A stretch of DNA of 64,000 nt from Levilactobacillus angrenensis (GTDB taxonomy: Bacteria > Bacillota > Bacilli > Lactobacillales > Lactobacillaceae): NCBI RefSeq assembly GCF_003946085.1, contig NZ_RHOB01000003.1, positions 1 through 64,000 on the forward strand. The letters run 5' to 3'. The position numbers were made by a program, and so were the translations under genes. Below the pieces are notes generated by a model. That model was not told the origin of the DNA. It saw only the letters and a list, made by a program, of their open reading frames with translations, and ran no database searches. This document shows, in pieces, positions 45,669 through 54,838 of the stretch (the first letter of the stretch is position 1; every line of letters begins with the position of its first letter).

Positions 45669-46790
45669 ATGCCATCTACAACTGCTGCCGCCGAGAAGCT
45701 TTTGCTTCAAATGGTTGACGACTATACGCATCGGGAAATCAGTCCCCAAGATATGGCAATGGACGCCGCTGGTGACTTCCCTGAAGGATTTCTCGCCAAG
45801 CTGACCGAGACCGGATTTCTCGGCATCATGTTACCCCAAGAATTCGGTGGTGCTGGCTTTGGCCCCGAAGTTACGGCGACGGTCTTGAACCACATCGCTC
45901 GGGGTAACGCTAGTACAGCAGTCACCCTGGAAGGTCATTTCAAGACGATCGATCAAATCTTAAAGTACGGGACGCCCGCCCTGCAGCAACAATTACTGCC
46001 CAGCGCGACGGAACGCATCTTTGCCTTTTCCATGACCGAAGCTTCCGGGGGCTCCAACCCGATGGGCATCAGTTCCACCGCAACTCGTGAAGGAAATCAC
46101 TGGGTCTTGAACGGTGATAAGATCATGATCACCAATGGTGGATTGGCTCAGGTCTACTGTGTCCTAGTCAAGACCGCACCACAAGAATTATCCGTCTTCG
46201 TGGTCGACCAAGACATGCCTGGTTTTTCCTTTGGGAAGCGTGAAGACTTCATTGGCTTACGCGGAACGCCGGTCGGTGAAATCGTGATGGACCATATCAT
46301 TGTCGATGACGACCATTTGTTGGGGAAAGTCGGCGACGGTGGACTCATCGGGGATTCTGCCCACGACGACGCGCGCATCCTCATGGGGGCCGTTTTGACT
46401 GGCATCATGGAACACGAATTAAAAATCGCCACTGACTATGCGAAGGAACGCAAGGCCGGCAACACGCCATTGACCGACCTGCAAGTCACCCACCGCAAAG
46501 TGGCCGACATTGCCTTACGCAAGGAAACGACCAAATTGTTATACCAACGCGCCGCACAACTCAAGGCCGCTGGGCAACCGTACAGTGAAGAAGCCGCAAT
46601 GGCCAAGGCCCACGGCTCCCGCGCGGCTGTTAGCGCCGGTGACGACGCCCTCCAAATTTTGGCCGGTTATGGCTACAGCCGTGAATACCCGGTTGAACAC
46701 CTGATCCGCGACGCCCGCGCCATGGAGATTGCCGAAGGAACCGTCGAAAAGATGCGTTCCGCCATTGCCACCGCTGAATTTAACAAATAG
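45669..46790 (+). CDS. Acyl-CoA dehydrogenase
   Basis: A 373-residue flavoprotein of the ACAD family that desaturates an acyl-CoA (or reduces an enoyl-CoA in reverse) with ETF as electron partner. Visible: the FAD/acyl-binding FAFSMTEASGGSNPMGISSTA, the ETF-side segment NGDKIMITNGG and the catalytic base Glu in AMEIAEGTVEKMR (YEGT-type motif). ATG 45669 follows AAGGAGG; the frame is open from 45627 but without a site there. First gene of a three-gene operon with etfB and etfA. No thiolase, hydratase or acyl-CoA ligase lies nearby, so the substrate is unknown. Confidence 0.93.
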   Translation: MPSTTAAAEKLLLQMVDDYTHREISPQDMAMDAAGDFPEGFLAKLTETGFLGIMLPQEFGGAGFGPEVTATVLNHIARGNASTAVTLEGHFKTIDQILKYGTPALQQQLLPSATERIFAFSMTEASGGSNPMGISSTATREGNHWVLNGDKIMITNGGLAQVYCVLVKTAPQELSVFVVDQDMPGFSFGKREDFIGLRGTPVGEIVMDHIIVDDDHLLGKVGDGGLIGDSAHDDARILMGAVLTGIMEHELKIATDYAKERKAGNTPLTDLQVTHRKVADIALRKETTKLLYQRAAQLKAAGQPYSEEAAMAKAHGSRAAVSAGDDALQILAGYGYSREYPVEHLIRDARAMEIAEGTVEKMRSAIATAEFNK

Positions 46791-46800
46791 GAGGTTCCCC

Positions 46801-47592
46801 ATGAAAATTGTGGTTTGTATCAAACAAGTTCCTGAAACCAACGACGTCACGATCGACCCGGTCACCCACAACTTGGACCGGCGCGGTCTGGCGGGCGTGA
46901 TGAATCCTTTTGACAAAAACGCCATTGAACTGGCCCTAACCTTAAAGGACAGCCGCGACGACGTGCAAGTTGCCCTGCTGACCATGGGGCCCGACGATTA
47001 CGCCGAATCCCTGCGTGAAGGCATGGCCATGGGTGCCGACGAGGGCTACCTGTTATCCGACCGGGCCTTTGCCGGAGCCGACACCTTGGCTACGGGCTAC
47101 GTGATTGCCCAAGCCTTAAAGAAAATTGGCGATGCCGACCTGATTTTATTTGGCCGGCAAGCCGTCGATGCCGATACCGGTCAAGTCGGCCCAATCGTCG
47201 CTGAATTCCTTCACCAACCGCAGATTACTTACGCGGCCAGTCTTCGGCTCAGTGGTGCCAACGAGGTCACGGCCGAACGCTTACTGGAAGACACGAAACA
47301 GACGTTGGTAGCCCAACTACCCGCCGTCGTCAGTGTCCGTAGCGAGCTCAACACACCGCGCTACCCCACACCGCGTAACATTCAATTGAGCTTTGCCAAA
47401 CCACTGACCGTTTGGCACCATGACGACCTTGACCTTGACGATTCGCGCTTGGGCCAAGCTGGCTCACCAACCATCGTCACTAAGGTCTACGCGCCAGAAC
47501 CCGTCAAACGCAAACTGACCCCACTGACCGGGACGCCAAGCGAAGCGGCCAGTCAACTGATCACGGCTCTGAAGAACCGGCAATTAATCTAA
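46801..47592 (+). CDS. etfB: Electron transfer flavoprotein, beta subunit
   Basis: A 263-residue subunit that binds AMP or, in bifurcating ETFs, a second FAD. Family marks: MKIVVCIKQVPET start, NPFDKNAIELAL, ALKKIGDADLILFGRQAVD and DADTGQVGPIVAEFL. The GRQAxDxDTxQVGP form is closer to clostridial ETFs than to mitochondrial ones (which read GKQAIDDDCNQTGQ), hinting at NADH-linked ETF. AGGAGG precedes the ATG, ten bases after the dehydrogenase stop. Confidence 0.94.
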   Translation: MKIVVCIKQVPETNDVTIDPVTHNLDRRGLAGVMNPFDKNAIELALTLKDSRDDVQVALLTMGPDDYAESLREGMAMGADEGYLLSDRAFAGADTLATGYVIAQALKKIGDADLILFGRQAVDADTGQVGPIVAEFLHQPQITYAASLRLSGANEVTAERLLEDTKQTLVAQLPAVVSVRSELNTPRYPTPRNIQLSFAKPLTVWHHDDLDLDDSRLGQAGSPTIVTKVYAPEPVKRKLTPLTGTPSEAASQLITALKNRQLI

Positions 47593-47605
47593 GGAGGAAG
47601 CTGCT

Positions 47606-48571
47606 ATGTCAAAACCAGAATTATGGGTCATTGCGGAACGCCGCTTAGATCACGTGGAATCCACGACCCAACAATTGATTACGAAGGCTAAAAGCTTAGC
47701 CGGCGACCATTTCAACGTCGTGACTATCCTGTTGGAGGCCACCACCGACCATTTGGAAGATGAACTCAGCGCTTACGGCCCCGATGAGATTCGCATTGCC
47801 CGCGACGACCGCTTCCCAACCGCCACGGACGCCGAACTCGCCGACGCCATCAAGCAGTTGGTCGACCAATACCAGCCTAACTCGATTCTCTTCGGCGCCA
47901 CCATCACCGGTCGTTCAATCGCTCCCCGGCTTCAAGCCAAGCTCCAGACCGGTTTAACGGCCGACTGTTTGGACCTGCGTTTCGATGACGAGACCTTGGT
48001 CGCCACCAAGCCTTCTTACGGGGACAATATCATGTGCGAAATCATTTGCCCAGACCACTTACCGCAAATGGCGACGGTCCGGCCCAACACCTTCGTGGCA
48101 ACGCCGGCAGCTGGGGCGGCTACGGTGACGGACAGTCCCGTGACCTTCCACCCCGTTGACCGGCTCCAAGTCACGGCGGCCACCCCCGTGGTCAACACGG
48201 CCACGACGGTCGGCGATGCCACTCGCGTTGTCGCTTTAGGCCGCGGTGCCGCCAGTGCTGCCACCATCGACAGCGCCACAAAATTAGCTGAAAAGCTTGG
48301 CGGTCGCATCGGGGTCTCCCGGCCATTAACGGACCAACCCCGGTTCACTCACGACGACCAAATCGGCCAGAGTGGTAACACCATTCATCCTGAACTGATC
48401 GTCAACTTCGGAATCAGTGGCGCCGTGCAATACTTGGTCGGCATGCAAGATTCCCAGACCATCGTTGCGGTCAACGCCGATGAAAATGCCCCTATTTTTG
48501 ACGTCGCAGATTATGGCTACGTCGGGGATGCCCAAGCGTTCATGACGGCTCTGCTGGCCCAATTCAACTAA
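47606..48571 (+). CDS. etfA: Electron transfer flavoprotein, alpha subunit
   Basis: A 321-residue FAD-carrying subunit. The C-terminal FAD domain shows GRGAASAATIDSATKLAEKLGG, GVSRPLTD, IGQSGNTIHPEL, NFGISGAVQYLVGM and the end motif NADENAPIFDVADYGYVGD. AAGGAGG lies before the ATG, 13 bases after etfB. No extra ferredoxin domain is present. Last gene of the unit; repeat copy E begins about ten bases after the stop. Confidence 0.94.
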   Translation: MSKPELWVIAERRLDHVESTTQQLITKAKSLAGDHFNVVTILLEATTDHLEDELSAYGPDEIRIARDDRFPTATDAELADAIKQLVDQYQPNSILFGATITGRSIAPRLQAKLQTGLTADCLDLRFDDETLVATKPSYGDNIMCEIICPDHLPQMATVRPNTFVATPAAGAATVTDSPVTFHPVDRLQVTAATPVVNTATTVGDATRVVALGRGAASAATIDSATKLAEKLGGRIGVSRPLTDQPRFTHDDQIGQSGNTIHPELIVNFGISGAVQYLVGMQDSQTIVAVNADENAPIFDVADYGYVGDAQAFMTALLAQFN

Positions 48572-48581
48572 GTTTAGATAA

Positions 48582-49076
48582 ATCACCACGCGACTGGTGA
48601 CGTAGAAATCAGTCGTTTGTAGCATCGTAGTGTGTACTGGTCGCCTACCGTCCGCCAACGATGGGTTGGGACGCGGTGGGCGGACCGGACCGAGCCTGAA
48701 AAGCGGTCTCGGCCTCGCTTTGAGCCGGCAACCCGCGTCTCAAAGACGCCAGTTGCCTAAGCGGCATGAACCGCGCCGCTAAGGCAACTCCCACGGCTGA
48801 ACCCATAGTTGGCGGACTCTCGGCTACTAGCGTGCTTGCCAGTAAAAGTCGGCTTAGCCCCAGGTGGCAGCTGATTTGGCAATGTTTTTTCAACTGACAA
48901 ACGCTGCTGATAATCGCTAACCCGCCGGAGGCAGTCACTAGAAGACTACTCTTTGGCTGAAGGTGTCCCCCATAGCAGGCGGAACCTCTGGCTGATGCAG
49001 GCTCCTGGGTCCACTAATTTTAGTGAACAAAACACCGCCATTCTGGGAAGTACCACGTCAATGCTACTTTCTTTAG
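48582..49076 (+). repeat. Interspersed repeat, copy E (partly deleted)
   Basis: Contains the CACCACGCGAC box, the CCGTCCGCCAACGATGGGTTGG arm and its partner AACCCATAGTTGGCGGAC with the inner GCCGCTAAGGCAACT hairpin, then jumps from CGCCGGAGGCAGTCAC to AGACTACTCTTTGGCTG and ends at CTTTAG. It fills the gap after etfA. Confidence 0.85.
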
Positions 49077-49086
49077 ATGACAATTA

Positions 49087-49134
49087 AAAACGGTAGACGA
49101 ACAAGCTCAGCGCTTAGCCGTCTACCGTTTTTTT
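49087..49134. terminator. Bidirectional terminator
   Basis: AAACGGTAGACG pairs with CGTCTACCGTTT; A-tract before and seven T after. It would stop both the etfA-side transcript and the converging minus-strand gene at 49179. Confidence 0.88.
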
Positions 49135-49178
49135 GCGTTTCCAAGAGATTTCTGTTCGTGCTGAAGCCGCCTCAGTTG

Positions 49179-49520
49179 TCAACCCACCAGTGGCACCAAC
49201 AGATTACCAACTACAATCAGGGGAGCGGCCAAAAACGCCAGTGCCCCCGTCACAACACCCCTGGCTGTTCGGGTGCCTCTGGGGACCTGCGGCGACTGCA
49301 CTTCCCGTTGCCACCGCCGGACTTGGCTAATGGCCCACGGAAAGGTCAGGTAGCAGCAGACCCAGTACCAGGCCACCTCATTCCAAGCAAACAGCGCCGG
49401 ACTCAGTGCCAGACGCCCCGTCAACCACAACACCCCGACCAATAAGGGCAAGGCCTCGGCGTATCCCACCAGGTCGTGGTGAAGCGCTGGGCTTAACTGT
49501 CTTGACGTTCGCAACGCCAT
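49179..49520 (-). CDS. Small integral membrane protein, 113 residues
   Basis: After a 20-residue N-terminus it has three hydrophobic stretches (ALPLLVGVLWLTG, WYWVCCYLTFPWAI, GALAFLAAPLIVVGNLLVPL) with an Arg/Gln-rich loop between the last two. ATG 49520 has AAGG very close upstream; the adjacent GTG 49523, better spaced from GGGGGG, is an alternative start. No family recognised. Confidence 0.6.
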   Translation of the reverse strand: MALRTSRQLSPALHHDLVGYAEALPLLVGVLWLTGRLALSPALFAWNEVAWYWVCCYLTFPWAISQVRRWQREVQSPQVPRGTRTARGVVTGALAFLAAPLIVVGNLLVPLVG

Positions 49521-49605
49521 CACCTTCTTTGATACCCCCCAGCATAGTCCCGCTTGCCTGAATTGCCAGCGTTGTGAAACGGCGAGTGACGGTTCGTTTA
49601 GTGAA

Positions 49606-49634
49606 CAAAAAAGCCCAGGCACTAGGCCCGGACT
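49606..49634 (-). terminator. Terminator of the PEPCK-like gene
   Basis: On the minus strand AGTCCGGGC pairs with GCCTGGGCT (wobbles included) around CTAGT, followed by TTTTTT. Confidence 0.8.
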
Positions 49635-49645
49635 CAGCGTAAAAC

Positions 49646-51364
49646 TTACATTTTCAACAAGACTTGCAACAGTTCTCGGGCCGATTCGTTCAGCTTGTCT
49701 TGGGACTTGTCATTGCCCAAGTGGGTATAGATTTCACCCACGTAGACATCGTCGTGGAACAGCTGGTCAAAGACGGCGTCAATCACCGGCTTAGTGGCTG
49801 CTTGTTCTTGGACGGGACCAAATGGGTTGGCGAAGAACGTCGTGCTCATCCCCACTTCATCCGTAGTGCCCAACGCCTTTCGTTTGCCAGCCACGAAGGT
49901 CGCCTTAGCGGATTCTTGGTCGGTAAACCGGTGAATGCCAATGGCGTCGTCGTAGTTGTTGGCGTAGACCCACATGTCAATTTCGTGATGTGCCACGATG
50001 CGTGACCAGGTGTTGGCCGGGATGATGACCCGCGCGTTCTTTTGTTCAGGGTTCATGTATACCCCACGGTCCATGTTGTTGAAGGCCACTTCGCTACTCA
50101 AGTCATCCAAGCGGACGAAGGCGCCCGTTTCCGTGCCTTGCGCGTAGAGCTTGCCGTCAGCCAGCGTGAAGCTACCCATGTCGTCGAAGATGGTTTCGAT
50201 ATTGACGATTTCTTCATCGGCCACATTTTGCAGCGCCTCAATGGATTCGGACTTCCCGGCCCCGGAATCGCCGAAGAAGACCACCGTCTTGGTTTTCCCG
50301 TTGGCGAAGGTAATCTTGACCATTGAGCCGTGGATTGGCAGCTTCTTTTCCGCAATCATGTGGAGGTTGTGCAACGTCAAGCACATCTTCTTCATGTAGC
50401 CGAAGTAAGTCGTTTGGTCGTTGTACGGCACTTGGCCGACGTAGATGCCGTTGGCGGCGTCGTAGAAATAGTGCCCGTTTTCCGGTTGGTCATCACTAGC
50501 CACGCCAGGCGTCCCAAATAACAGGACCAAGTCGGGCTTTTGCCCAGCGATTTCCTTGCTGTCAGCTAACTGGAACAAGTTGGCCAGTGCAATCCCGGAC
50601 GCCAAATAATCCCGGTGGAAGTAAATGTACGCCAGGCTTTCACCAATCTTAGCGGGATAACAGAACCAATCGTCCTCGGTCCCCTGGAAGTTGGCCAGCG
50701 GGTTGACTTTGGTCGCCGTGAACAGGCCCTTACGCTTGTTACTCTTGGTGTGCACCATCATTGGCGGCCGTAACATCAAGCGGCTGATGAAGCGAATATT
50801 CTTGAGCTTTTCGTAGCCGGCAGGTTCTGGCCACTTGACCTGTTCTAACAGGACGCACGCACTGGACCCAGCGCTGATTTGCCGGTAAACGTGGTTGGCA
50901 TGCCCTTGCAGTTTCTCTTCGATGGTCCGGTACAGCCGAATCACTAAGTCATTAAAATGTTGGTCGATCGTCATAAATTCGCTGCTGACCACATCGTTTT
51001 GCCGGACCGTCATCGTGGCGACCCGCAAATACGTCCGGTAGTACGAATACAGGTCTTCGATGCTAGCCAAAATTTCGGTCGCCGGAAACTGACTGTAAGC
51101 GTCCGGATGATCAGTCAAAATCGCCTTGACTGTGTTCAAATACGTTTCCGGTGAGACCAGGTTGAACGTGGCGGCCGGATCCGCGTCGGCGGGCACCTTA
51201 TCGCGTTGTTCATCCAAGAACAGCCGCACGAAGCTGGCGAGCTCCTGGCTATTGACCAAATCAAAAATACTGGTAATGAAGCGGGCGTTATAGTTGAGCA
51301 CCGCCACACTCCGGTCCGGGTTCGCGTAAAACGCGGCTAAATCAATCGGTTTCGGTGTTTGCAT
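49646..51364 (-). CDS. PEPCK/HprK-superfamily protein (pckA-like)
   Basis: A 572-residue cytosolic protein of the kind annotated as phosphoenolpyruvate carboxykinase in lactobacilli. The only clear motif is a P-loop VVFFGDSGAGKSES (about residues 360-370), followed by a DDMGSF acidic pair. The GDSGxGKSE form is that of HPr kinase rather than of ATP-PEPCK (GLSGTGKTT), and the first half (residues 1-230) is unlike classical PckA. It could be a carboxykinase variant or a protein kinase-like regulator. Monocistronic; it lies downstream of the LysR gene in the same direction. Confidence 0.7.
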   Translation of the reverse strand: MQTPKPIDLAAFYANPDRSVAVLNYNARFITSIFDLVNSQELASFVRLFLDEQRDKVPADADPAATFNLVSPETYLNTVKAILTDHPDAYSQFPATEILASIEDLYSYYRTYLRVATMTVRQNDVVSSEFMTIDQHFNDLVIRLYRTIEEKLQGHANHVYRQISAGSSACVLLEQVKWPEPAGYEKLKNIRFISRLMLRPPMMVHTKSNKRKGLFTATKVNPLANFQGTEDDWFCYPAKIGESLAYIYFHRDYLASGIALANLFQLADSKEIAGQKPDLVLLFGTPGVASDDQPENGHYFYDAANGIYVGQVPYNDQTTYFGYMKKMCLTLHNLHMIAEKKLPIHGSMVKITFANGKTKTVVFFGDSGAGKSESIEALQNVADEEIVNIETIFDDMGSFTLADGKLYAQGTETGAFVRLDDLSSEVAFNNMDRGVYMNPEQKNARVIIPANTWSRIVAHHEIDMWVYANNYDDAIGIHRFTDQESAKATFVAGKRKALGTTDEVGMSTTFFANPFGPVQEQAATKPVIDAVFDQLFHDDVYVGEIYTHLGNDKSQDKLNESARELLQVLLKM

Positions 51365-51568
51365 GCAAAAACCCCTTTCAAATTATGTACATCTATCAGT
51401 GCTGACCAGCTGGCAACCCAGCGGTCGTGAAATCTGCCAAGACTAACCGGCGATGACCTTAATACATCATTCTAGCCTAAATCCGTCTCGGTGGGAAGCA
51501 ACTTCGTAAGAATCGGCTAGCCTTAAAATGTACTGGCCGGTCAAGACCGCTCTGTGGCTCATCTTGAC

Positions 51569-51620
51569 GCCCGCCGCGTTCCAGCTCATCTCTTGTGAAC
51601 GGCAAGGCCGCCCACCATAC
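51569..51620 (-). repeat. Decayed remnant of the interspersed repeat
   Basis: CGCCCGCCGCGTTCCAGCTCAT followed by CGGCAAGGCCGCCCA corresponds, with many substitutions, to the minus-strand reading of the CCGCCTACCGTCCGCC...GGAACGCGGTGGGCGG part of the family. Low identity; kept as a probable fossil. Confidence 0.4.
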
Positions 51621-51632
51621 CGCCGTCATCGT

Positions 51633-52520
51633 CTACTTTTGCCCCGCTGATTGAAAGACCCGGAACAGCTCACGCAAGGTCTCATGTTGCGGATTGTCCG
51701 CACGGTACATGGCGTAAATGACCCGCAAATCCTCGGGGACGTTGACCGGAATCTTGACGACATCGAAGGCCTCTAAGTACAGCGTGTCCGCAACCAACCC
51801 GACAGCCGATCCCGCTTGGACCATCCCGGCGATTGAGATTTCATCGGGATAAGCCGCGTCGACCTGTAGCCGGTCGGCCACGCCCTGCCGGTGCAAGGTG
51901 CGCTGAACCTTTTGCCCAATCAATAGGTCTGGCGTATAGGTCAACACCGGATACGCTGCCAGGTCCGTCAAGTCCAGCCGTGGCTTAGTGGCGAGCGGAT
52001 GGTCGGGCGCCACGATGACGATGAAGGCCTGCTTGAGTAACGGCTGATACAACACCCCGGCCGCCCGACTGTCCGTGGCAGCGATGCCCAGGTCGTATTG
52101 CTTAGCGGCCAACCCCGTCTGGATCTTTTCGGTCGTCACACTGTGGAGTTCAAAACGGACCTGTTGGGTGTGGGCCTGTTCGAATTGATGTAAGACCCGC
52201 GGTAAATAGGTCCCAATCACCGTGGGGATGCAACCGACTCGCAACGTCACCGGCTGCGTGGCATGGGCCGCCTGCAACCGAGCCACCCCGTCGTCCAATG
52301 TCTGTAAGCTTTGTTGGACCACTTGCAGGAGTTGCCCACCTGTGGACGTTAGCACAATGTGGCGCCCCTGTTTGACAAATAACGGCAAATCTAACTCGTC
52401 TTCTAATTTATGAATCGCGGTCGTCAGACTCGGTTGACTGACCCGCAACTCTTGGGCCGCCTGGGTATAGTTCTCCAACCGCCCGACACATTCAAAGTAA
52501 CGTAATTGATTTAGGTTCAT
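51633..52520 (-). CDS. LysR-family transcriptional regulator
   Basis: A 295-residue LTTR: N-terminal helix-turn-helix (NLNQLRYFECVGRLENYTQAA, LRVSQPSLTTAIHKLEDEL, LPLFVKQGRHIVLTSTG) and a C-terminal co-inducer domain. It is divergent from the transporter-AroE-SDR genes and a palindromic LTTR-type box lies between them, so it probably activates that operon in response to its substrate. It resembles CynR/CysB-like regulators generally; no finer assignment is possible. Confidence 0.9.
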   Translation of the reverse strand: MNLNQLRYFECVGRLENYTQAAQELRVSQPSLTTAIHKLEDELDLPLFVKQGRHIVLTSTGGQLLQVVQQSLQTLDDGVARLQAAHATQPVTLRVGCIPTVIGTYLPRVLHQFEQAHTQQVRFELHSVTTEKIQTGLAAKQYDLGIAATDSRAAGVLYQPLLKQAFIVIVAPDHPLATKPRLDLTDLAAYPVLTYTPDLLIGQKVQRTLHRQGVADRLQVDAAYPDEISIAGMVQAGSAVGLVADTLYLEAFDVVKIPVNVPEDLRVIYAMYRADNPQHETLRELFRVFQSAGQK

Positions 52521-52551
52521 GTTCGCCCCTCTGTTCTATCTTTCACAATCT

Positions 52552-52566
52552 ATAGACATAGACTAT
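52552..52566. promoter_or_regulatory. LysR-type binding site in the divergent promoter region
   Basis: ATAG-N7-CTAT (52552-52566) is the symmetrical T-N11-A pattern of LysR-type boxes, 32 bases before the lysR start and 120 before the transporter gene. Confidence 0.55.
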
Positions 52567-52685
52567 GAATCGTTGACCAATCGGTAGTGGTATTTTTCCC
52601 TCTTCCACTCTAACATAAAGGGCGTAGAAAACGTTTTCTAATTCGAACTTATTCATCCATATTCTATTCAAGGCGGTGTTTTATC

Positions 52686-53918
52686 ATGGAAGCAACTCAC
52701 ACAACTCCAGTCTCTGGCCACCGACGGCTTATCTTTACCGCGGCCTTTATCATCATCTTCTGCTGTTCTGCATCCGCAGCGTTTTCTGTCTTCGCCGACA
52801 CCCTGGTGAAAGCCACCAGTGCCACGGCCTCACAGGTTGCTTTGACCCTGACCATCTACCAATTCTTCATGGCAGCCTTCGGAATTCTGTCCGGTCGCAT
52901 CATTGACCACTCCTCCCCCAAACGACTGATGTATGTCGGCGGCTTTATCTTCGGCCTCGGCTGGTTTCTCGGGGCCTTTGCCCACAATATTTGGTTCCTG
53001 TACTTCTCTATCGGAATCTTGGCCGGCAGTGGCAACGGCCTACTCTACAACCCTTCACTACTGACAACCTTGAAATGGTTCCCCGAAAAGCGCGGGACGA
53101 TTTCCGGCCTGTTGTTGGGCGCTGCTTCACTCGGGCCGCTGGTCTTAGCGAAGGCTGGTGCTTGGCTCTGTGATTCCATGGGCGCCAATGGCCTAATGCC
53201 GATTGGGATTGCCTACCTAGCCTTGATTTGGTTGGTCGGCTGGTTAATGGCTTCTCCCGAAACACCGACCCAAGACACGGATCAACCCGCACCGGCCACG
53301 ACCGGCAAGTCCCCTAAGCAAATGATGGGGTCATTAAACTTCTGGCTGTTACTCTTACTGTTTGCGATTGCCTGCACGGCCGGCATCATGTTGATCGGGT
53401 CGTTGTCCTCCATCGCGCAGATTCAGCTCCAACTGACCCCTATCGTGGCGGCAAACTTCGTGGTCGTCAACACCCTGGCAAACTTCTTCGGTCGAATGAT
53501 CACGGGGCGGGCCGTGGATAAATTAGGTGAGACTCGCACGTTACTGGTCATCTTATGCCTGACTATCATCGGCCTGGCTGGTCTGCGTTTGGCCACCAAC
53601 ATTGCGGTCTTCACTATCTTCTTGATTATCCTGGGGGCCTCCTTCGGGGGTGTGCTGGTCGTCTTCCCAACCTTGACTGGTAAGACGTTTGGGCAAAAAT
53701 TCTCTGGCACTAACTATGGCATCATGTTCTTCGGCTACGCGATTGGGGCGCTGATTGGCCCGCAAATCGCGACACTCTCCATGAATGCCAGCGCTGGGAC
53801 TCACGCCTACTACGGCTCTTACTTAGTTGCCATTGGCGTAGCCGTTATTGGGATTCTGATCGACCTGTACCTGATTCACCAAGGCATCGGCAAACATACA
53901 CAACCCGCAACGGATTAA
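52686..53918 (+). CDS. MFS transporter of the oxalate/formate antiporter (OFA) group
   Basis: A 410-residue, 12-helix transporter. OFA-type marks are GILAGSGNGLLYNPSLLTTLKWFPEKRGTIS split over helices 4-5 (the YNP..TL.KWFP..RG segment) and FGYAIGALIGP near helix 11. OFA carriers move small carboxylates. It is the first gene of a set with a shikimate/quinate dehydrogenase-like protein and an SDR, so an aromatic-precursor or cyclic acid is a plausible cargo. AAGGCGGTG precedes the ATG. Confidence 0.85.
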   Translation: MEATHTTPVSGHRRLIFTAAFIIIFCCSASAAFSVFADTLVKATSATASQVALTLTIYQFFMAAFGILSGRIIDHSSPKRLMYVGGFIFGLGWFLGAFAHNIWFLYFSIGILAGSGNGLLYNPSLLTTLKWFPEKRGTISGLLLGAASLGPLVLAKAGAWLCDSMGANGLMPIGIAYLALIWLVGWLMASPETPTQDTDQPAPATTGKSPKQMMGSLNFWLLLLLFAIACTAGIMLIGSLSSIAQIQLQLTPIVAANFVVVNTLANFFGRMITGRAVDKLGETRTLLVILCLTIIGLAGLRLATNIAVFTIFLIILGASFGGVLVVFPTLTGKTFGQKFSGTNYGIMFFGYAIGALIGPQIATLSMNASAGTHAYYGSYLVAIGVAVIGILIDLYLIHQGIGKHTQPATD

Positions 53919-53972
53919 GCGTGAGTTGGCGGAGAAGTTAAGTTGAAAATAATCACAAAAGGAAGTAATCTC

Positions 53973-54821
53973 ATGGAAATTGATGGACATACCAAATTAG
54001 TGGGCCTGATCGCCCATCCAGCAGGACATTCTAAGTCTCCTGCCATGCACAATGCGGCCTTTGACCTGGACAATATCAACGCGCGCTTTCTGGCATTTGA
54101 CGTTGAACCAGACCAACTCCCCGCTGCCGTCAACGCCCTGCGCGCCTTTAAAATGCTGGGCGCCAGCGTCTCCATGCCGTTCAAGCAAGCTATCATTCCG
54201 CTTCTGGACCACCTCGACAAAACCGCAGAACTGGTCGGTGCCGTCAACACCGTGGTCAATCACGATGGCGAGTTGACCGGCTATACCACCGATGGTATCG
54301 GCTTCGTGGAGGCATTGAAAGACGACGGCGTACACTTGACCGGCCAGACTATGACACTGGCTGGCGTCGGTGGCGCTGGGACGCCAATTGCGATTCAAGC
54401 GGCCCTCTCCGGCTTAACGACGCTCAACGTCTTTAACATCAACGACCCGTCCGTGGCCAACGCCAAGAAAATCGTGCAGATCATCAATGATCAGACCGAT
54501 TGCCACGCGACCTTCTATCCACTGGAGGACCGGGACCAATTTAAACAAAAGCTCAGCGAGAGTGACGTCTACACCGACGCGACTGGCCTGGGGATGGGCA
54601 AATTGGTCGACCAAACCTTGGTGGACGACCCCAGTTGGTTCCACCGCGACATGACGGTCTTTGACACCGTCTATGCGCCGAGCGTAACCAAGCTGATGGG
54701 CGTGGCTAACCAAGCTCACGTGGCCCACGTCATCAATGGGCAAGGTATGCTCTTAAACCAAGGGGCCGCGGCCTTCAAGTTGTGGACCGGGCAAACGATG
54801 CCGTTAAAAGATATGGTACTT
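53973..54821 (+). CDS. Shikimate/quinate 5-dehydrogenase family protein
   Basis: A 282-residue NAD(P)-dependent dehydrogenase of the AroE/YdiB family. Substrate motif LIAHPAGHSKSPAMHN (SxS...N), MPFKQAIIPLLD with the catalytic Lys, GAVNTVV, TTDGIGF and the nucleotide loop AGVGGAGTPI. It is not part of an aro biosynthetic cluster but sits with an MFS carrier and an SDR, which favours quinate/shikimate catabolism or reduction over aromatic amino acid synthesis. ATG 53973 follows AAAGGAAG; the in-frame TTG at 53943 is rejected. The stop lies 12-15 bases before the SDR start. Confidence 0.88.
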
Positions 54822-54838
54822 TAGAGGAGGAAAAACAC

